A program made the translations under genes and the position numbers. The notes beneath the pieces are model-generated. The model worked only from the letters and a program-made list of their open reading frames with translations. It ran no database searches and was not told the DNA's origin. A stretch of DNA of 18,353 nt from an uncultured Prevotellaceae bacterium (GTDB taxonomy: Bacteria > Bacteroidota > Bacteroidia > Bacteroidales > Bacteroidaceae), in assembly GCA_900543815.1 (NCBI GenBank), contig UQST01000049.1, positions 1 through 18,353 of the forward strand, read 5' to 3'. Shown here in pieces: positions 8,299-16,104 of the stretch (its first letter is position 1; every line of letters begins with the position of its first letter).

Positions 8299-9261
8299 TC
8301 AGAATTGCTTCTCCACCTGATAGTTGTTGCGCTCGGGAGAGTTTCTGCTCACCAGTTCGCCCAGGAAACCGGCCACAAAGAGCTGGGTGCCAAGCAGCAT
8401 CATGGTGAGAGCGATGTAGAAGTAGGGGTTGTCGGTCACCAGCGGATGTGCCTCGCCTGTAGAGAGGTAATAGAGCTTCGTTGCTCCTACGATGATGACA
8501 GCCACAAAGCCCAAGAGGAACATGAGCGTGCCGATGAAGCCGAACACGTGCATGGGCTTCAGGCCGAAATTGTTGAGGAACCAGAGTGAGAGCAGGTCGA
8601 GATAGCCGTTCACAAAGCGGTTCCAGCCCATAAACTTCGACTTGCCGAACTTTCTGGCCTGGTGATGAACGGGCTTCTCGCCGATGCGTGCGAAGCCTGC
8701 GTTCTTGGCCAGATAGGGGATGTAGCGATGCATCTCGCCATACACCTCGATGTTCTTTATCACTTCGCGGCGATAGGCCTTGAGTCCGCAGTTGAAGTCA
8801 TGCAGATTGTGAATGCCGCTCACCCAGCGTGCTGTGGCGTTGAAGAGCTTTGTGGGGATGGTCTTGGACAGAGGATCGCCCTTACTACGGTTCATCTTAT
8901 AGCCGCTCACCAGATCGTAACCGTCCTCGCAAATCATTCTGTAGAGTTCGGGAATCTCGTCGGGAGAATCCTGCAGGTCGGCATCCATGGTGATGACCAC
9001 ATCGCCTTCGGCCTTGGCAAAGCCGCAATACAGAGCCGGGCTCTTGCCATAGTTGCGGCGGAACTTGATGCCGCGCACCACATCGGGGTGTTCTGCGCGG
9101 AGCTTCTCTATCACCTCCCATGAACGGTCGGTGCTGCCGTCATCCACGAATATCACTTCGTGGCTCAAGCCGTGGGCATTGGTCACTCGCTCGATCCATG
9201 CAAAGAGTTCGGGCAGAGATTCATCCTCATTGAAGAGGGGTATTACAACGGATATATTCAT
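8299..9261 (-). CDS. Family 2 glycosyltransferase, DPM1/GtrB type
   Basis: Probably transfers a sugar from a nucleotide donor to a polyprenyl phosphate at the inner membrane. The 320-residue product has a GT-A domain with VIPLFNEDESL (6-16), FVDDGSTD (38-45) and the metal-binding DADLQD (93-98). Two C-terminal hydrophobic helices follow (about 238-263 and 283-310), the layout of bactoprenol glucosyl/mannosyl transferases. The acceptor-side segment NCGLKAYRREV (about 157-167) fits. It follows the DUF4199 gene by 35 bases, a pairing I recall in Bacteroidetes. The sugar and final glycan cannot be deduced. Confidence 0.92.
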   Translation of the reverse strand: MNISVVIPLFNEDESLPELFAWIERVTNAHGLSHEVIFVDDGSTDRSWEVIEKLRAEHPDVVRGIKFRRNYGKSPALYCGFAKAEGDVVITMDADLQDSPDEIPELYRMICEDGYDLVSGYKMNRSKGDPLSKTIPTKLFNATARWVSGIHNLHDFNCGLKAYRREVIKNIEVYGEMHRYIPYLAKNAGFARIGEKPVHHQARKFGKSKFMGWNRFVNGYLDLLSLWFLNNFGLKPMHVFGFIGTLMFLLGFVAVIIVGATKLYYLSTGEAHPLVTDNPYFYIALTMMLLGTQLFVAGFLGELVSRNSPERNNYQVEKQF

Positions 9262-9296
9262 AATTCAGAGTTTTTCTTGTTTGTTTGTCGTGCTGT

Positions 9297-9869
9297 TCAG
9301 TTCTTCTCATTGGGGCGGTTGAACTTCTCCACGTTCTTCAGCCTGCCGAAGATGGCTGCTATGAGTGCCATGGGAATGGAGAGGAAGAAGTTGAACTGCA
9401 ACATTCCTAAGATCAGGTCACCCATGTGTATGTTGCTCAGAAGCTTGGCCATCTCCTTGGGGTCAATGCCTGGTGCTGCCTGCTTCATCATCTGTGCATA
9501 CTGGTCGCTGTTGAGCAACTCGGTTATCGTGCCCATGAAATGGCCTTTATCAAGGAAACAAAGGTAAAGGTACTGGCCCAGTGTGGTAATCAGTCCGGCA
9601 AAGAGGCAGGTGAACCACGCCACCGTGAAGCAACCGGAGAAGCTCAGAGGCGCGATGAATGCACGATAGCGCACCACGATGATGAAGAGGACGTATATCG
9701 AGAGCAAAGCCACCGTGTTGCCCGTCATGCCTATAAAGGGGTTGCGTATAGAATACATCGAGCAGATGAATGCCACTATCCACATACCTCCCACCAGCAA
9801 ACCATATCGCCCGGCATAGTTGATTCTGCCTTTGGGCGTATCCAATTCCTTGTTGTCTTGTTCCATCAT
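9297..9869 (-). CDS. DUF4199 domain membrane protein
   Basis: A 190-residue protein with four predicted membrane helices (about 22-42, 48-68, 76-100 and 155-178). A soluble stretch of about 50 residues between helices 3 and 4 contains the IDPKEMAKLL segment. The layout and its place directly before a family 2 glycosyltransferase fit DUF4199. The function is unknown. Two Met codons start the frame (9869 and 9866). A TAAATTTG box at 9885-9892 would leave only a very short leader, so this is likely the first gene of the leftward run. Confidence 0.85.
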   Translation of the reverse strand: MMEQDNKELDTPKGRINYAGRYGLLVGGMWIVAFICSMYSIRNPFIGMTGNTVALLSIYVLFIIVVRYRAFIAPLSFSGCFTVAWFTCLFAGLITTLGQYLYLCFLDKGHFMGTITELLNSDQYAQMMKQAAPGIDPKEMAKLLSNIHMGDLILGMLQFNFFLSIPMALIAAIFGRLKNVEKFNRPNEKN

Positions 9870-9884
9870 ATCTCTTTATTTGTG

Positions 9885-9892
9885 CAAATTTA
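9885..9892 (-). promoter_or_regulatory. Possible Bacteroidetes -7 box before the DUF4199 gene
   Basis: Read on the minus strand this is TAAATTTG, matching TAnnTTTG, about 16 bases before the start codon. No clean TTG/TTTG -33 element lies at the usual 19-21 base distance, so it is a weak call. The AT-rich stretch between it and the SRP RNA promoter would be a divergent promoter region. Confidence 0.4.
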
Positions 9893-9960
9893 CGGTTTAT
9901 TCTCCAATAAATAATACGCGCGCAGGAGAAATGTTCTTTTAGCAAAAAGTTGCCATATTA

Positions 9961-9992
9961 TTTGGTGGGGAAGCAGGAAATGCCTACCTTTG
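9961..9992 (+). promoter_or_regulatory. Promoter of the SRP RNA-tRNA unit
   Basis: TTTG (9961-9964) and TACCTTTG (9985-9992) are separated by 20 bases. This matches the Bacteroidetes sigma-70 consensus TTTG-N19-21-TAnnTTTG with no mismatches. The transcription start is expected at about 9997-10000, just before the SRP RNA stem. Confidence 0.85.
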
Positions 9993-9998
9993 CACACC

Positions 9999-10102
9999 GA
10001 AATGGGGAAGTCCCATACGGCATGCTCCCTCTTAATCCCCCAGGGCTTGATCGCAGCAAGGGCAGGAGGTTGTAGCGGCGCGATATGGTAAGCTTCCCCA
10101 CC
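9999..10102 (+). ncRNA. ffs: Signal recognition particle RNA, small bacterial type
   Basis: The RNA core of the signal recognition particle, which with Ffh targets nascent membrane proteins. The ends pair: GGGGAAG (10004-10010) with CTTCCCC (10093-10099), then CCATA (10013-10017) with TATGG (10084-10088). Nearer the tip CCTC (10028-10031) pairs with GAGG (10066-10069). The apical domain IV motif is CAGG-GC-TTGATC-GC-AGCA (10041-10058), which is the Ffh-binding asymmetric loop. The cap is a TTGATC loop rather than the more usual GGAA tetraloop. No Alu domain is present. It is expressed from the promoter at 9961-9992 and lies just before tRNA-Thr with no terminator between. The exact ends are estimates. 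Confidence 0.87.
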
Positions 10103-10104
10103 CC

Positions 10105-10178
10105 GCCTCTTTAGCTCAGTTGGCCAGAGCACGTGATTTGTAATCTCGGGGTCGTTGGTTCGAATCCGACAAGAGGCT
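10105..10178 (+). tRNA. tRNA-Thr, anticodon TGT
   Basis: Acceptor GCCTCTT (10105-10111) pairs fully with AAGAGGC (10171-10177). The D arm is GCTC...GAGC, and the anticodon loop TTTGTAA (10137-10143) holds TGT at 10139-10141, reading ACA and related Thr codons. The T arm is GTTGG-TTCGAAT-CCGAC (10154-10170). The anticodon stem has a central T-T mismatch (10134/10146). CCA is not fully encoded (discriminator T, then CA). It lies six bases after the SRP RNA closing stem, with no separate promoter visible. Confidence 0.96.
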
Positions 10179-10205
10179 CAAGGATAGACGAAAGGCTTGT
10201 TTTAA

Positions 10206-10286
10206 GTCTTGCGTCAATTCGTTTTCAGCGAAAGGATGGGCGCAAGGATGTCTTGCGTCAATTCGTTTCTTGCGAAAGAATGGGCG
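10206..10286 (+). repeat. Two direct repeats, 44-base period, each a hairpin
   Basis: Copies at 10206-10242 and 10250-10286 share GTCTTGCGTCAATTCGTTT and later GCGAAAG.ATGGGCG. In each, TTGCG near the 5' end can pair with a CGCAA-like 3' end (CGTGCAA, with a bulge, in copy 2), and TTCG pairs with CGAA inside. The fold is kept despite loop changes. They start about 28 bases after tRNA-Thr and may act in 3' processing or transcript ending, though no T tract follows. Confidence 0.6.
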
Positions 10287-10573
10287 TGCAAAACTTTTGC
10301 CCAACAGCATCTTGATTTAGAAACAAGCGAAGGGCGAAGTCCGGCAGGGAAAGATGCCTTGCCTGACGTCGCGTGCTGCGAAGCCCAAGCCAATGGCCTG
10401 CGATGGCAGATGCAGCGTGCTGCGTTGACCCATGCAGCGCAGTACGATATCTCTTGGGGCTAAACTCGATGGCCGTTTGACCCAACCCCAACAGCTGTTT
10501 TGCCCCAATTCGTCATCTCATGAAGAACTTTATCTTGACAAACCTGTCGAGTCGGGCAAAATGCTTCAAAATG

Positions 10574-10588
10574 CGAAATGACATTTCG
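10574..10588. promoter_or_regulatory. Perfect 15-base palindrome, possible operator
   Basis: CGAAATG-A-CATTTCG is a perfect 7+1+7 inverted repeat ending 24 bases before the -33 element of the promoter at 10613-10643. Its place suits an activator or repressor site for the secreted-protease operon. No regulator is identified. Confidence 0.4.
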
Positions 10589-10612
10589 GAATATATCTGC
10601 GCGTCCGCACTA

Positions 10613-10643
10613 TTGTGCAGGCAGATTTTCTTTGTTATCTTTG
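10613..10643 (+). promoter_or_regulatory. Promoter of the Omp28-like / C10 protease operon
   Basis: TTG (10613-10615) and TATCTTTG (10636-10643) are separated by 20 bases, matching the Bacteroidetes consensus. The transcript would start at about 10649 and carry a leader of about 160 bases. A 38-codon frame beginning ATGAACCAG at 10662 lies in the leader but has no other support. Confidence 0.75.
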
Positions 10644-10810
10644 CCGACCGAAAATTATGCGATGAACCAGAGGCGGCTCGCTTTTTCCTGTCTGCATGCA
10701 AGCATCAAACAGTCTGACAGATGCCAGGTGAAGAAGGATGAGCAGGAGTATAGGACGGTTCGAGGAACGAGAGAATAATAGAATGTAAACAGCACGAATA
10801 TCATCAATTT

Positions 10811-12151
10811 ATGACAGCAAAACGTCACTTCACTTTATTCCTTTTGGCCCTACTCTCTGCTGTGGGATGCTTGGCAAAGAATGCCGTTGCTCCCATGACA
10901 GCAGGCAACGTGTTCGTCAAGCTCGGAGATGCCGATGCAGTTGCGCCGATTAAACTGACCAACTGGGGCGATACGCAGGCATTCAGCATCACCTACGTAT
11001 TATATTATATGGATACACAACAGAGCGACGAACCGGTGACCTTGACCTTTGACAGTCCGATGGCTGACGGAGAAATGCGCGAAGTGAATGTTCCCATCAA
11101 GGCAGGCAAGAAGTTGGGCAAGAGCGAGGTGGTGTTCCTCATCACCCATGTGAACGGCCAGTATAACGAGACTTCGGTGGCCGATATACACATCACCTGC
11201 TGCACGGTGAGCAAGATGCCTTACAAACGGGTACTGGTGGAGGATTATGCAGCCATGTGGTGCTGGCATTGTCCCGTAGGGCTGGTGGCCTTTGAAGCCA
11301 TAGCCCGCATGTACCCCCAGGATGTGGTGCCCGTGTCGGTTCACAAGGCAGATGCCATCAGCCAGGTGGTTTCACCGTGGGTATATGACGGACTGATAGC
11401 ACAATATGCATCCACTCTGCCCGCCGTGTGGATAGCCCGCGACACCAAGGCAGCAGGCTTTGATGTGACCGACTCATACAAGATAGAGAAGAGCAGAGTG
11501 ACCTGTATGAACATAGACGTGCAGGCCCAGTGGGACGAGACAGACGACAATATACTTGTTACCACAGAGGTGGAGCCTTGCATGACGCCCGAAGAGGGGA
11601 GTGCCTATGCCGTTGGCTACGTGCTTACAGCAAGCGGACTGACCAACAAGGACTGGCTCCAGGAGGCCAGTTACTCGGAATATGCCAGCGACCTATATAA
11701 GGATGCTCCGCAGGAGATGCGGTTCTATGCCGATGCTGCCAACTATGTGGAGGGCTACTCCAAGGTGAAGGGAGTGGTGTACAATCATGTGGCCATAGAG
11801 TCGAAGGGTATGCAGAGGGGAATGGAAAATTCCTTGACGGGCGAGTATAATGCCAACGAGGTGAAGCGGCATACCACCACCTTCGACAACATCAGCAGGT
11901 ATAGCGTGATAACCGACCGCAGCCAGATAGAGATAGTGGCTGTTCTCTTCAACACCCAGACGGGCAAGATAGAGAATGCTGCCCGCTGTCATGTGGGCAA
12001 AGGAGGCAACGGCCCATCGGGCATCGAGCAGCCAAGGGAACTGGCAAAGCCCAAATGTGCAGGCATTTATGACATGCAGGGATGCAAGGTGACGGGCAAA
12101 CTCCTGCCTGGCATGTATATTGTGGATGGCAAGAAAATGATGGTAAAGTAA
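10811..12151 (+). CDS. Omp28-like secreted thioredoxin-fold protein
   Basis: A 446-residue exported protein. The signal peptide spans about residues 1-20; AVGC (17-20) is a marginal lipobox, so either a lipoprotein or a plain secreted protein is possible. The centre has a thioredoxin-like segment, VLVEDYAAMWCWHCPVG, with Cys151-Trp-His-Cys154. This matches the Omp28-related group, where the motif follows 'ED(Y/F)T'. A beta-rich part precedes it (about 30-130). The tail from about 420, GIYDMQGCKV...PGMYIV, resembles the sorting signals of Prevotella type IX-like secreted proteins. It is 16 bases before the C10 protease gene and surely cotranscribed. The start lacks a Shine-Dalgarno sequence. 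A disulfide or redox role is inference from CxxC. Confidence 0.8.
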   Translation: MTAKRHFTLFLLALLSAVGCLAKNAVAPMTAGNVFVKLGDADAVAPIKLTNWGDTQAFSITYVLYYMDTQQSDEPVTLTFDSPMADGEMREVNVPIKAGKKLGKSEVVFLITHVNGQYNETSVADIHITCCTVSKMPYKRVLVEDYAAMWCWHCPVGLVAFEAIARMYPQDVVPVSVHKADAISQVVSPWVYDGLIAQYASTLPAVWIARDTKAAGFDVTDSYKIEKSRVTCMNIDVQAQWDETDDNILVTTEVEPCMTPEEGSAYAVGYVLTASGLTNKDWLQEASYSEYASDLYKDAPQEMRFYADAANYVEGYSKVKGVVYNHVAIESKGMQRGMENSLTGEYNANEVKRHTTTFDNISRYSVITDRSQIEIVAVLFNTQTGKIENAARCHVGKGGNGPSGIEQPRELAKPKCAGIYDMQGCKVTGKLLPGMYIVDGKKMMVK

Positions 12152-12167
12152 CTCCCAAGCCTAACGT

Positions 12168-15101
12168 ATGAAGAAGTTTGTATGCACCATATTGGCATTG
12201 GCTCTGATGGCCGTGAATGCCTATGCAGCTCCAGTAGATGCAGCCAGAGCAAAAGCTTTGGCCCAGAAGTTCATCGAGAAGCCCGTGAGTATCAGTTCGC
12301 CTGTCTCCAAAGGCCGCAGAAGCAAGGCTGCCAATCCCGCTCTGCATCTGTTCAACAACCAGAACGGAGAGGGTTTTGTGATAGTGTCGGCCGACGATAG
12401 GGTAGGTGGTGTGCTTGGGTACAGCGACCATGGACGGCTGGATACCGCAAATATGCCTGCGCCCATGAAGGCTCTGCTGGACGGTTATGTACGGGCGGTA
12501 GAGGCTGTGAGGGTGGATAGCGTGAGTGTGACGCCTGCTTATGCCCGCCCGCCAAAGGCTTATGTGAAGCCGTTGGTGAGTGCAAAATGGAGCCAGGAGT
12601 ATCCCTACAACTATTACACTCCACGCAGCAGCACGAGCGGAAAGCCTACCTACACAGGATGCACCATTACAGCAGCCGCCCAGGTGCTCTTTGCCCATAA
12701 GTGGCCCACGATGAGGCCCAAGGGAGTTACACGTGGTGAGGGCGCTATGGCACTTGACCATTATGATTGGGACAATATGCTGGACGACTATACCCATGGC
12801 TATAACGAGGCTCAGGCTCAGGCTGTGGGCGCTCTGATGCGCGATTTGGGCAAGTTGGCTCATGCAACCTATGGGGTGAACGGAACCCTTAGTGACGAGG
12901 GAAAGGTGTGGAATGCCTTGCAGAACTATTACGACTACAACGTGCGCCAACTGGAGAAGGATCTTCTGCCCGGCGGAGAGTTCGTGCAGGCCATCTATAA
13001 TGAACTGTCGATGGGTTGCCCTGTGTTTATGACGGGAGGCGACCATGCTTTCGTATATGACGGTTATGACGAGAACGGACTGGTGCATGTCAACTGGGGG
13101 TGGGCCGGACTGGACAACGGCTATTTCGATATCAACACGGCCTCGGTGACAGGTGGCGGATATGGTAGCGACGGCTGTTACTACGAGAAGCAATTGGCGC
13201 TCTTCATCCATCCCAACAACGGAACCATCGAACCGCTTGCTCCCAAGCCTGTTGTGCTATCCATCAATAACGACAAAGGCTTGCAGTTCCAGGCAAGCGA
13301 GGAAATGACCATCAACTCGAGGATACCTGCCCAACTCAAGGGAGTGGGCGCACGCAATCTGGCTCAGGATGCCAATGGCGCTTATACAGGACAGGTAGGC
13401 ATCGGCCTGTTTGCCCAGGATGGTACATGCCTGCACGTATTTGGCCAGACGGGAGTGTTCACTTGGGCCACCTATTATACTGCCTACAATTGCGAATTTG
13501 ACTGGTGGGCTGCGGACTTGAGCGAGATAGACGGACCTGCCGACGGCACTTACTATCTGCGTCCTCTGGGCCGTCGCCTGCTGGACAAGGATAAGGGCGA
13601 ATGGGGAAACTGGACTCATATGGTGAACGGCAATAGCGTGCCCATGATAGTCAGCGGGGGGAAAGTGACCCTGGTGCAGGACGACGGCAAGCCGCATCTG
13701 GCTCTGGCGGGAATGCCAGAGGTGCTGGAGCCTGCCTACGCTTATAGCGGCCAGACGACGGGCATCCTGCTGAATGTGGCCAATCTGAGTCGCTGCCAGG
13801 CTCGTGGAGAACTGCAGGTGGAACTGACGGGAACGGGCAACCTGGAGGGCGAAACCTTCGTTGCTCCTAAACTCTATCTGTCACATATGGTGGCCCAGCG
13901 CATGGACACCACCCAATGGATAGTGAAATTTATAACTTCTTATTCAGACACCAGCGGCAACCATGCACTCCGGGCCGGCAAGTATCGCATGAAGCTCAGG
14001 TTTCATCATAATATAGAAACCAGCAGTCCGGCCTTTTACGACATCCCGGTTCCTGAGGATTTCCTGTTCGAAGTGCTGCCCGACAACTATAACGGACGCG
14101 TGACGGTCACTTCGGTCAAACTGCTGGACGAGGAGGGCAACTCCGCTCCTTCGCATTACTTCTGCCTGTCAGACTCACCCAAGGTGACATTAGGCATCTC
14201 TGGCTATGCCAAATATCTCACCCAGAACTACTACAGTACACGCATGCGCTACCGCCTGGTGGATGTGGCAACAGGCAAAACAGCCTACACGAGCAAGGGC
14301 TATAACGTCAGTTTCCCCCGCAATTACGAGGCCAACCTTTCCAGTTCAACAAGTCATTCCATCGACCTGACGGAGCTGCCTCGGGGAACCTACGAGATAC
14401 ATGTGGATGTGGAGCGTGACGGCACATGGCTCGACCGCTGGAATGCCAACACCCTTCGCCGCAGGATTACACTCTATGATACAGCCCAGCCTACCCATGT
14501 GGATATAGCCGCTCTGCCTGCCGAAAGCCTCCCGGGAGTGATGAGTATCGCCGCCTTTGGCGCGCCTTTTGATGCTTTGGTGCCTGCCGGCGCCCGGGCT
14601 TGGTATGTGGAGCAAGTGCAGGACGATAAGGTACGGTTGAAGCCCCTTCCCGATGGCTATGCCATTCCAGCGGGCTGTGGCATTATCCTCACATCGGCTT
14701 CCATGACAGATGCATTCCACATCGAGCAGGCTCCGAAGGCAACTCCCGTAGCCGACTTGACAGGCAATCTGCTGCGTGCATGTGCCGCTGGTGACCATAT
14801 TGTCACCTCTCAGGACCATGCCTACGTGATAGATACCCAGGAGCAGACAACAGCCTTCTCCCGTGCCGATGTGGGTTCCACATTGCCCCGTTACGCAGCC
14901 TATCTGCAGCATGAGACGGATGCTGGCACAACCCGGCTGAACATCTCTTGCGATGCAACGGCAATAAAGTTGCCCGGTCAGGACAGTCCTCTCAGTCGTC
15001 CGGCAGATATATATGGAACAGATGGCCGCAGATACCCCTCTGCCTCCCGCCCTGGCCTATATATAATAGGAAAGACCAAGCGCCTGGTAACAGGCAAGTA
15101 A
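12168..15101 (+). CDS. C10 family cysteine peptidase precursor (streptopain-like)
   Basis: A secreted papain-fold protease related to streptococcal SpeB and P. gingivalis/P. intermedia homologues. The 977 residues comprise a signal peptide (1-20, cut after AYA), a Spi-type inhibitory prodomain (about 22-115, with GFVIVSADDRVGGVLGYSD) and a catalytic domain (about 130-350). The catalytic domain has Cys165 in TYTGCTITAAAQ, His293 in GDHAFVYDGYDENG and the conserved VNWGWAG (308-314). A beta-rich C-terminal region of about 600 residues, far longer than SpeB, may bind substrate or the surface. The last 31 residues (DIYGTDGRRYP...RPGLYIIG) resemble a sorting tail like that of the upstream Omp28-like protein. 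It should be autoprocessed outside the cell. All key residues are present; substrates are unknown. Confidence 0.95.
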   Translation: MKKFVCTILALALMAVNAYAAPVDAARAKALAQKFIEKPVSISSPVSKGRRSKAANPALHLFNNQNGEGFVIVSADDRVGGVLGYSDHGRLDTANMPAPMKALLDGYVRAVEAVRVDSVSVTPAYARPPKAYVKPLVSAKWSQEYPYNYYTPRSSTSGKPTYTGCTITAAAQVLFAHKWPTMRPKGVTRGEGAMALDHYDWDNMLDDYTHGYNEAQAQAVGALMRDLGKLAHATYGVNGTLSDEGKVWNALQNYYDYNVRQLEKDLLPGGEFVQAIYNELSMGCPVFMTGGDHAFVYDGYDENGLVHVNWGWAGLDNGYFDINTASVTGGGYGSDGCYYEKQLALFIHPNNGTIEPLAPKPVVLSINNDKGLQFQASEEMTINSRIPAQLKGVGARNLAQDANGAYTGQVGIGLFAQDGTCLHVFGQTGVFTWATYYTAYNCEFDWWAADLSEIDGPADGTYYLRPLGRRLLDKDKGEWGNWTHMVNGNSVPMIVSGGKVTLVQDDGKPHLALAGMPEVLEPAYAYSGQTTGILLNVANLSRCQARGELQVELTGTGNLEGETFVAPKLYLSHMVAQRMDTTQWIVKFITSYSDTSGNHALRAGKYRMKLRFHHNIETSSPAFYDIPVPEDFLFEVLPDNYNGRVTVTSVKLLDEEGNSAPSHYFCLSDSPKVTLGISGYAKYLTQNYYSTRMRYRLVDVATGKTAYTSKGYNVSFPRNYEANLSSSTSHSIDLTELPRGTYEIHVDVERDGTWLDRWNANTLRRRITLYDTAQPTHVDIAALPAESLPGVMSIAAFGAPFDALVPAGARAWYVEQVQDDKVRLKPLPDGYAIPAGCGIILTSASMTDAFHIEQAPKATPVADLTGNLLRACAAGDHIVTSQDHAYVIDTQEQTTAFSRADVGSTLPRYAAYLQHETDAGTTRLNISCDATAIKLPGQDSPLSRPADIYGTDGRRYPSASRPGLYIIGKTKRLVTGK

Positions 15102-15121
15102 AGCAGGATTTCCCTCTGCCG

Positions 15122-15143
15122 ATTGCAGGAGGAAGTGTAGGAA
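15122..15143 (+). repeat. Shared upstream element, copy 1
   Basis: GCAGGAGGAAGTGT (15125-15138) recurs exactly at 16108-16121, with further matches on both sides (CCG.T before, G.AA after). This copy lies 100 bases before the 15239 gene. It may be a duplicated leader, a recombination scar, or a ribosome-binding-like purine tract. Confidence 0.6.
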
Positions 15144-15238
15144 GTACGACTCCTGATGGCCGTCTGAGGGGACGGAATCTCTGTTCTGAATGTTATTTGG
15201 AATTCATAGACAACGGCATTAAATAAGACATTAATTGT

Positions 15239-16045
15239 ATGGGATGGGATGTTGTAGAAATTGGACTAAAGCATGATTTGCCCGTTCATGACCCTTTTGA
15301 AACGGCTCGTATAGTAGCGAAAAGAATGAAGCGCAACATTAAGCTGGTTTATGAAAAGGAGTTGGAGTACGACATGGACAACAACTCTTTTTCTGGGCTG
15401 GACGAATACATCTGTGAAGAACTTGGTTTCTATAGAGGAAGTGATGACGAAGGTTTTCTTCAGATGACGGCAAAGACTTATTATGCCAACCAGATGCTTG
15501 AACTTGTTGGTACGGACAGGATTAAGCAGGTACGTTTTGAAGACGAATGGGCAAGGGAAAGTTTCATCTCGAGCATGCTTGATCCATTTGACCTATATGA
15601 AATAGAGAGTAAAGACGAAACCGATATTGACATTAGAATCTTTCAGGAGAATGTCGATCTGGATGTGTGTGTACGTGAAAGATGGAGCTATTGGGAAAGG
15701 GCCTTCCACAAGGAAACCTTGAATGAAGATGTGTTGCGCGATTATCGAAGAAAGTTCTTCGAAAGAGCCTGTTGGTTTGGTTGTAAGGAGGTGATTATCT
15801 GTTGCGACCAGGGGCCTGGAGCGGAAATCTATGATAATATCGGCCATAAGTCTGACGAACTAAAGCACTTCGCTCTAACTTCAAAGTACTTAGAAAGTAA
15901 TTCTTGGCTTGACAAGACGGATAAAGAATGGAAGCAGAATGCAAGGTGCATAGATTTTCCCTCATTCTTTGAAGGCAAAACGGCCTTGTCGGACAAAGAA
16001 TTTGTAGAAGTCATTTACGATGATTTCCGAGATATGATAGAGTAA
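15239..16045 (+). CDS. Hypothetical protein, family not recognised
   Basis: A 268-residue, probably cytosolic protein with no signal peptide or membrane segment. It is acidic and rich in Glu, Asp, Lys, Trp and Tyr. The N terminus MGWDVVEIGLKHDLPVHDPF is distinctive and resembles, from memory, uncharacterised Bacteroidales proteins opening 'MG.DI.EIGLKH.LPI.NPFE'. Residues from about 175 to 205 (FFERACWFGCKEVIICCDQG) are hydrophobic and cysteine-rich. The third-position bases are clearly more AT-rich than in the upstream protease gene, suggesting acquisition. It lies 137 bases after the C10 gene and 103 before the next unknown gene, which has a related upstream element. I do not assign a function; an immunity or defence partner is only one possibility. 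Confidence 0.75.
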   Translation: MGWDVVEIGLKHDLPVHDPFETARIVAKRMKRNIKLVYEKELEYDMDNNSFSGLDEYICEELGFYRGSDDEGFLQMTAKTYYANQMLELVGTDRIKQVRFEDEWARESFISSMLDPFDLYEIESKDETDIDIRIFQENVDLDVCVRERWSYWERAFHKETLNEDVLRDYRRKFFERACWFGCKEVIICCDQGPGAEIYDNIGHKSDELKHFALTSKYLESNSWLDKTDKEWKQNARCIDFPSFFEGKTALSDKEFVEVIYDDFRDMIE

Positions 16046-16104
16046 ACGACCTCCATGCGATACCACGACCGTTGGCATTGTGAAACAGATGGCCCCATCG
16101 TCCG

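Larger units (their letters stand above)
10179..10810 (+). other. Gene-poor spacer between tRNA-Thr and the Omp28-like gene
   Basis: I see no convincing gene in these 632 bases; the short open frames on both strands overlap one another and lack family features. The stretch holds a two-copy 44-base hairpin repeat (10206-10286), a GC-rich part with a repeated GCGTGCTGCG (10370-10379 and 10417-10426), a CGAAATGACATTTCG palindrome (10574-10588), a good promoter (10613-10643) and a leader of about 160 bases before 10811. Confidence 0.6.

Noticed and set aside
7657..8589. A 310-codon plus-strand frame
   Set aside because: It is antisense across the overlapping DUF6048, DUF6452 and glycosyltransferase genes, all of which have strong evidence.
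10105..10310. Integration site of a mobile element at tRNA-Thr
   Set aside because: No integrase gene or repeat of the tRNA 3' end is found downstream in the window.
10258..10508. Overlapping short frames on both strands in the tRNA downstream spacer
   Set aside because: No signal, motif or start context; frames on opposite strands cover the same bases and the sequence is repeat-like.
10662..10778. A 38-codon frame in the leader of the Omp28-like gene
   Set aside because: Only the open frame itself supports it; there is no ribosome site or known leader-peptide pattern.
11949..13211. A 420-codon open frame on the minus strand
   Set aside because: It is antisense to the Omp28-like gene end and the C10 catalytic domain; its product is rich in His, Ser and Cys without motifs, typical of a shadow frame.
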